Source: Leishmania infantum JPCM5 (Eukaryota > Euglenozoa > Kinetoplastea > Trypanosomatida > Trypanosomatidae). From it: 64,000 nt of DNA. Positions 63,923-64,000 of the stretch are shown in pieces. The position numbers were made by a program, and so were the translations under genes. The DNA lies in contig NC_009398.2 of NCBI RefSeq assembly GCF_000002875.2, positions 191,001 through 255,000 of the forward strand, written 5' to 3'. Within the stretch, counting starts at the first letter, position 1; each line of letters starts with the position of its first letter. A model generated the notes under the pieces. That model saw nothing but the letters and a program-made list of their open reading frames with translations. It made no database searches and had not been told where the DNA came from.

Positions 63923-64000
63923 ACCTGAGAGACACACACACACACTGACCCGCATGTGGCGATATCTGGTGAATCCAGAAAAATGAGCTGGGGTATATAT

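Larger units (their letters stand above)
63385..64000. repeat. tandem duplication, copy B (cut by window edge)
   Basis: The second copy of the sequence at 61381-61995. It still matches at the last base of the window, so the true extent of the array is not visible. Confidence 0.9.

Noticed and set aside
1..64000. CRISPR arrays, tRNA or rRNA genes, bacterial-type promoters and terminators
   Set aside because: None was seen. The many repeats are simple microsatellites, and the gene organisation is that of a trypanosomatid directional cluster.
1..64000. A strand-switch region (possible transcription start or origin)
   Set aside because: All supported genes are on the minus strand; no change of coding strand is present.

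Overview
The window looks like a kinetoplastid nuclear chromosome, most likely a Leishmania-group species. Every convincing gene lies on the minus strand, so the whole 64 kb reads as part of one directional gene cluster. Coding regions are intron-poor and GC-rich at third positions. They are separated by 0.6-4.5 kb spacers full of (CA)n and (TA)n tracts and of purine-rich plus-strand runs, which are the pyrimidine tracts expected upstream of trans-splice acceptors on the minus strand. The gene content (Delta-9 desaturase near an array of ELO-type elongases) resembles Leishmania chromosome 14. That species and chromosome assignment is from general knowledge and was not tested by a search.

Layout, left to right (transcription runs right to left). 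1-8.4 kb: a truncated Delta-9 acyl-CoA desaturase, a HYPK-like UBA protein and two divergent paralogous SK-like cation channels. 8.4-11.4 kb: a long spacer with a 51-bp-arm inverted repeat beside an N gap. 11.4-18.6 kb: two paralogous type I membrane glycoproteins of unknown function. 19.4-40.5 kb: a coiled-coil protein, UTP12/WDR3, a LYR-motif protein, a 1564-residue orphan, a SpoU/TrmH-type methyltransferase, a probable mitochondrial RRM-like protein, a TFEPRIN-motif protein and an LSD1-type zinc-finger protein. 43.8-60.5 kb: an elongase array with four apparently intact ELOs, one ELO lacking the catalytic histidines and one ELO pseudogene. 61.4-64 kb: a roughly 2 kb tandem duplication carrying two copies of a small membrane-protein gene that may contain a 209-210 nt cis-spliced intron.

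Working together: in trypanosomatids, ELO enzymes make fatty acids stepwise from short acyl-CoA primers at the ER, and a Delta-9 desaturase would act on the C16-C18 products. The two lipid modules therefore fit one pathway, although genes in such clusters are not generally grouped by function. UTP12 (small-subunit processome), the SPOUT methyltransferase and the mitochondrial candidates are housekeeping functions.

Most unusual observations: the possible two-exon gene in tandem copies, the catalytically dead ELO, the non-canonical selectivity filter in one channel, the paralogous ectodomain pair, and the large hairpin at the assembly gap.
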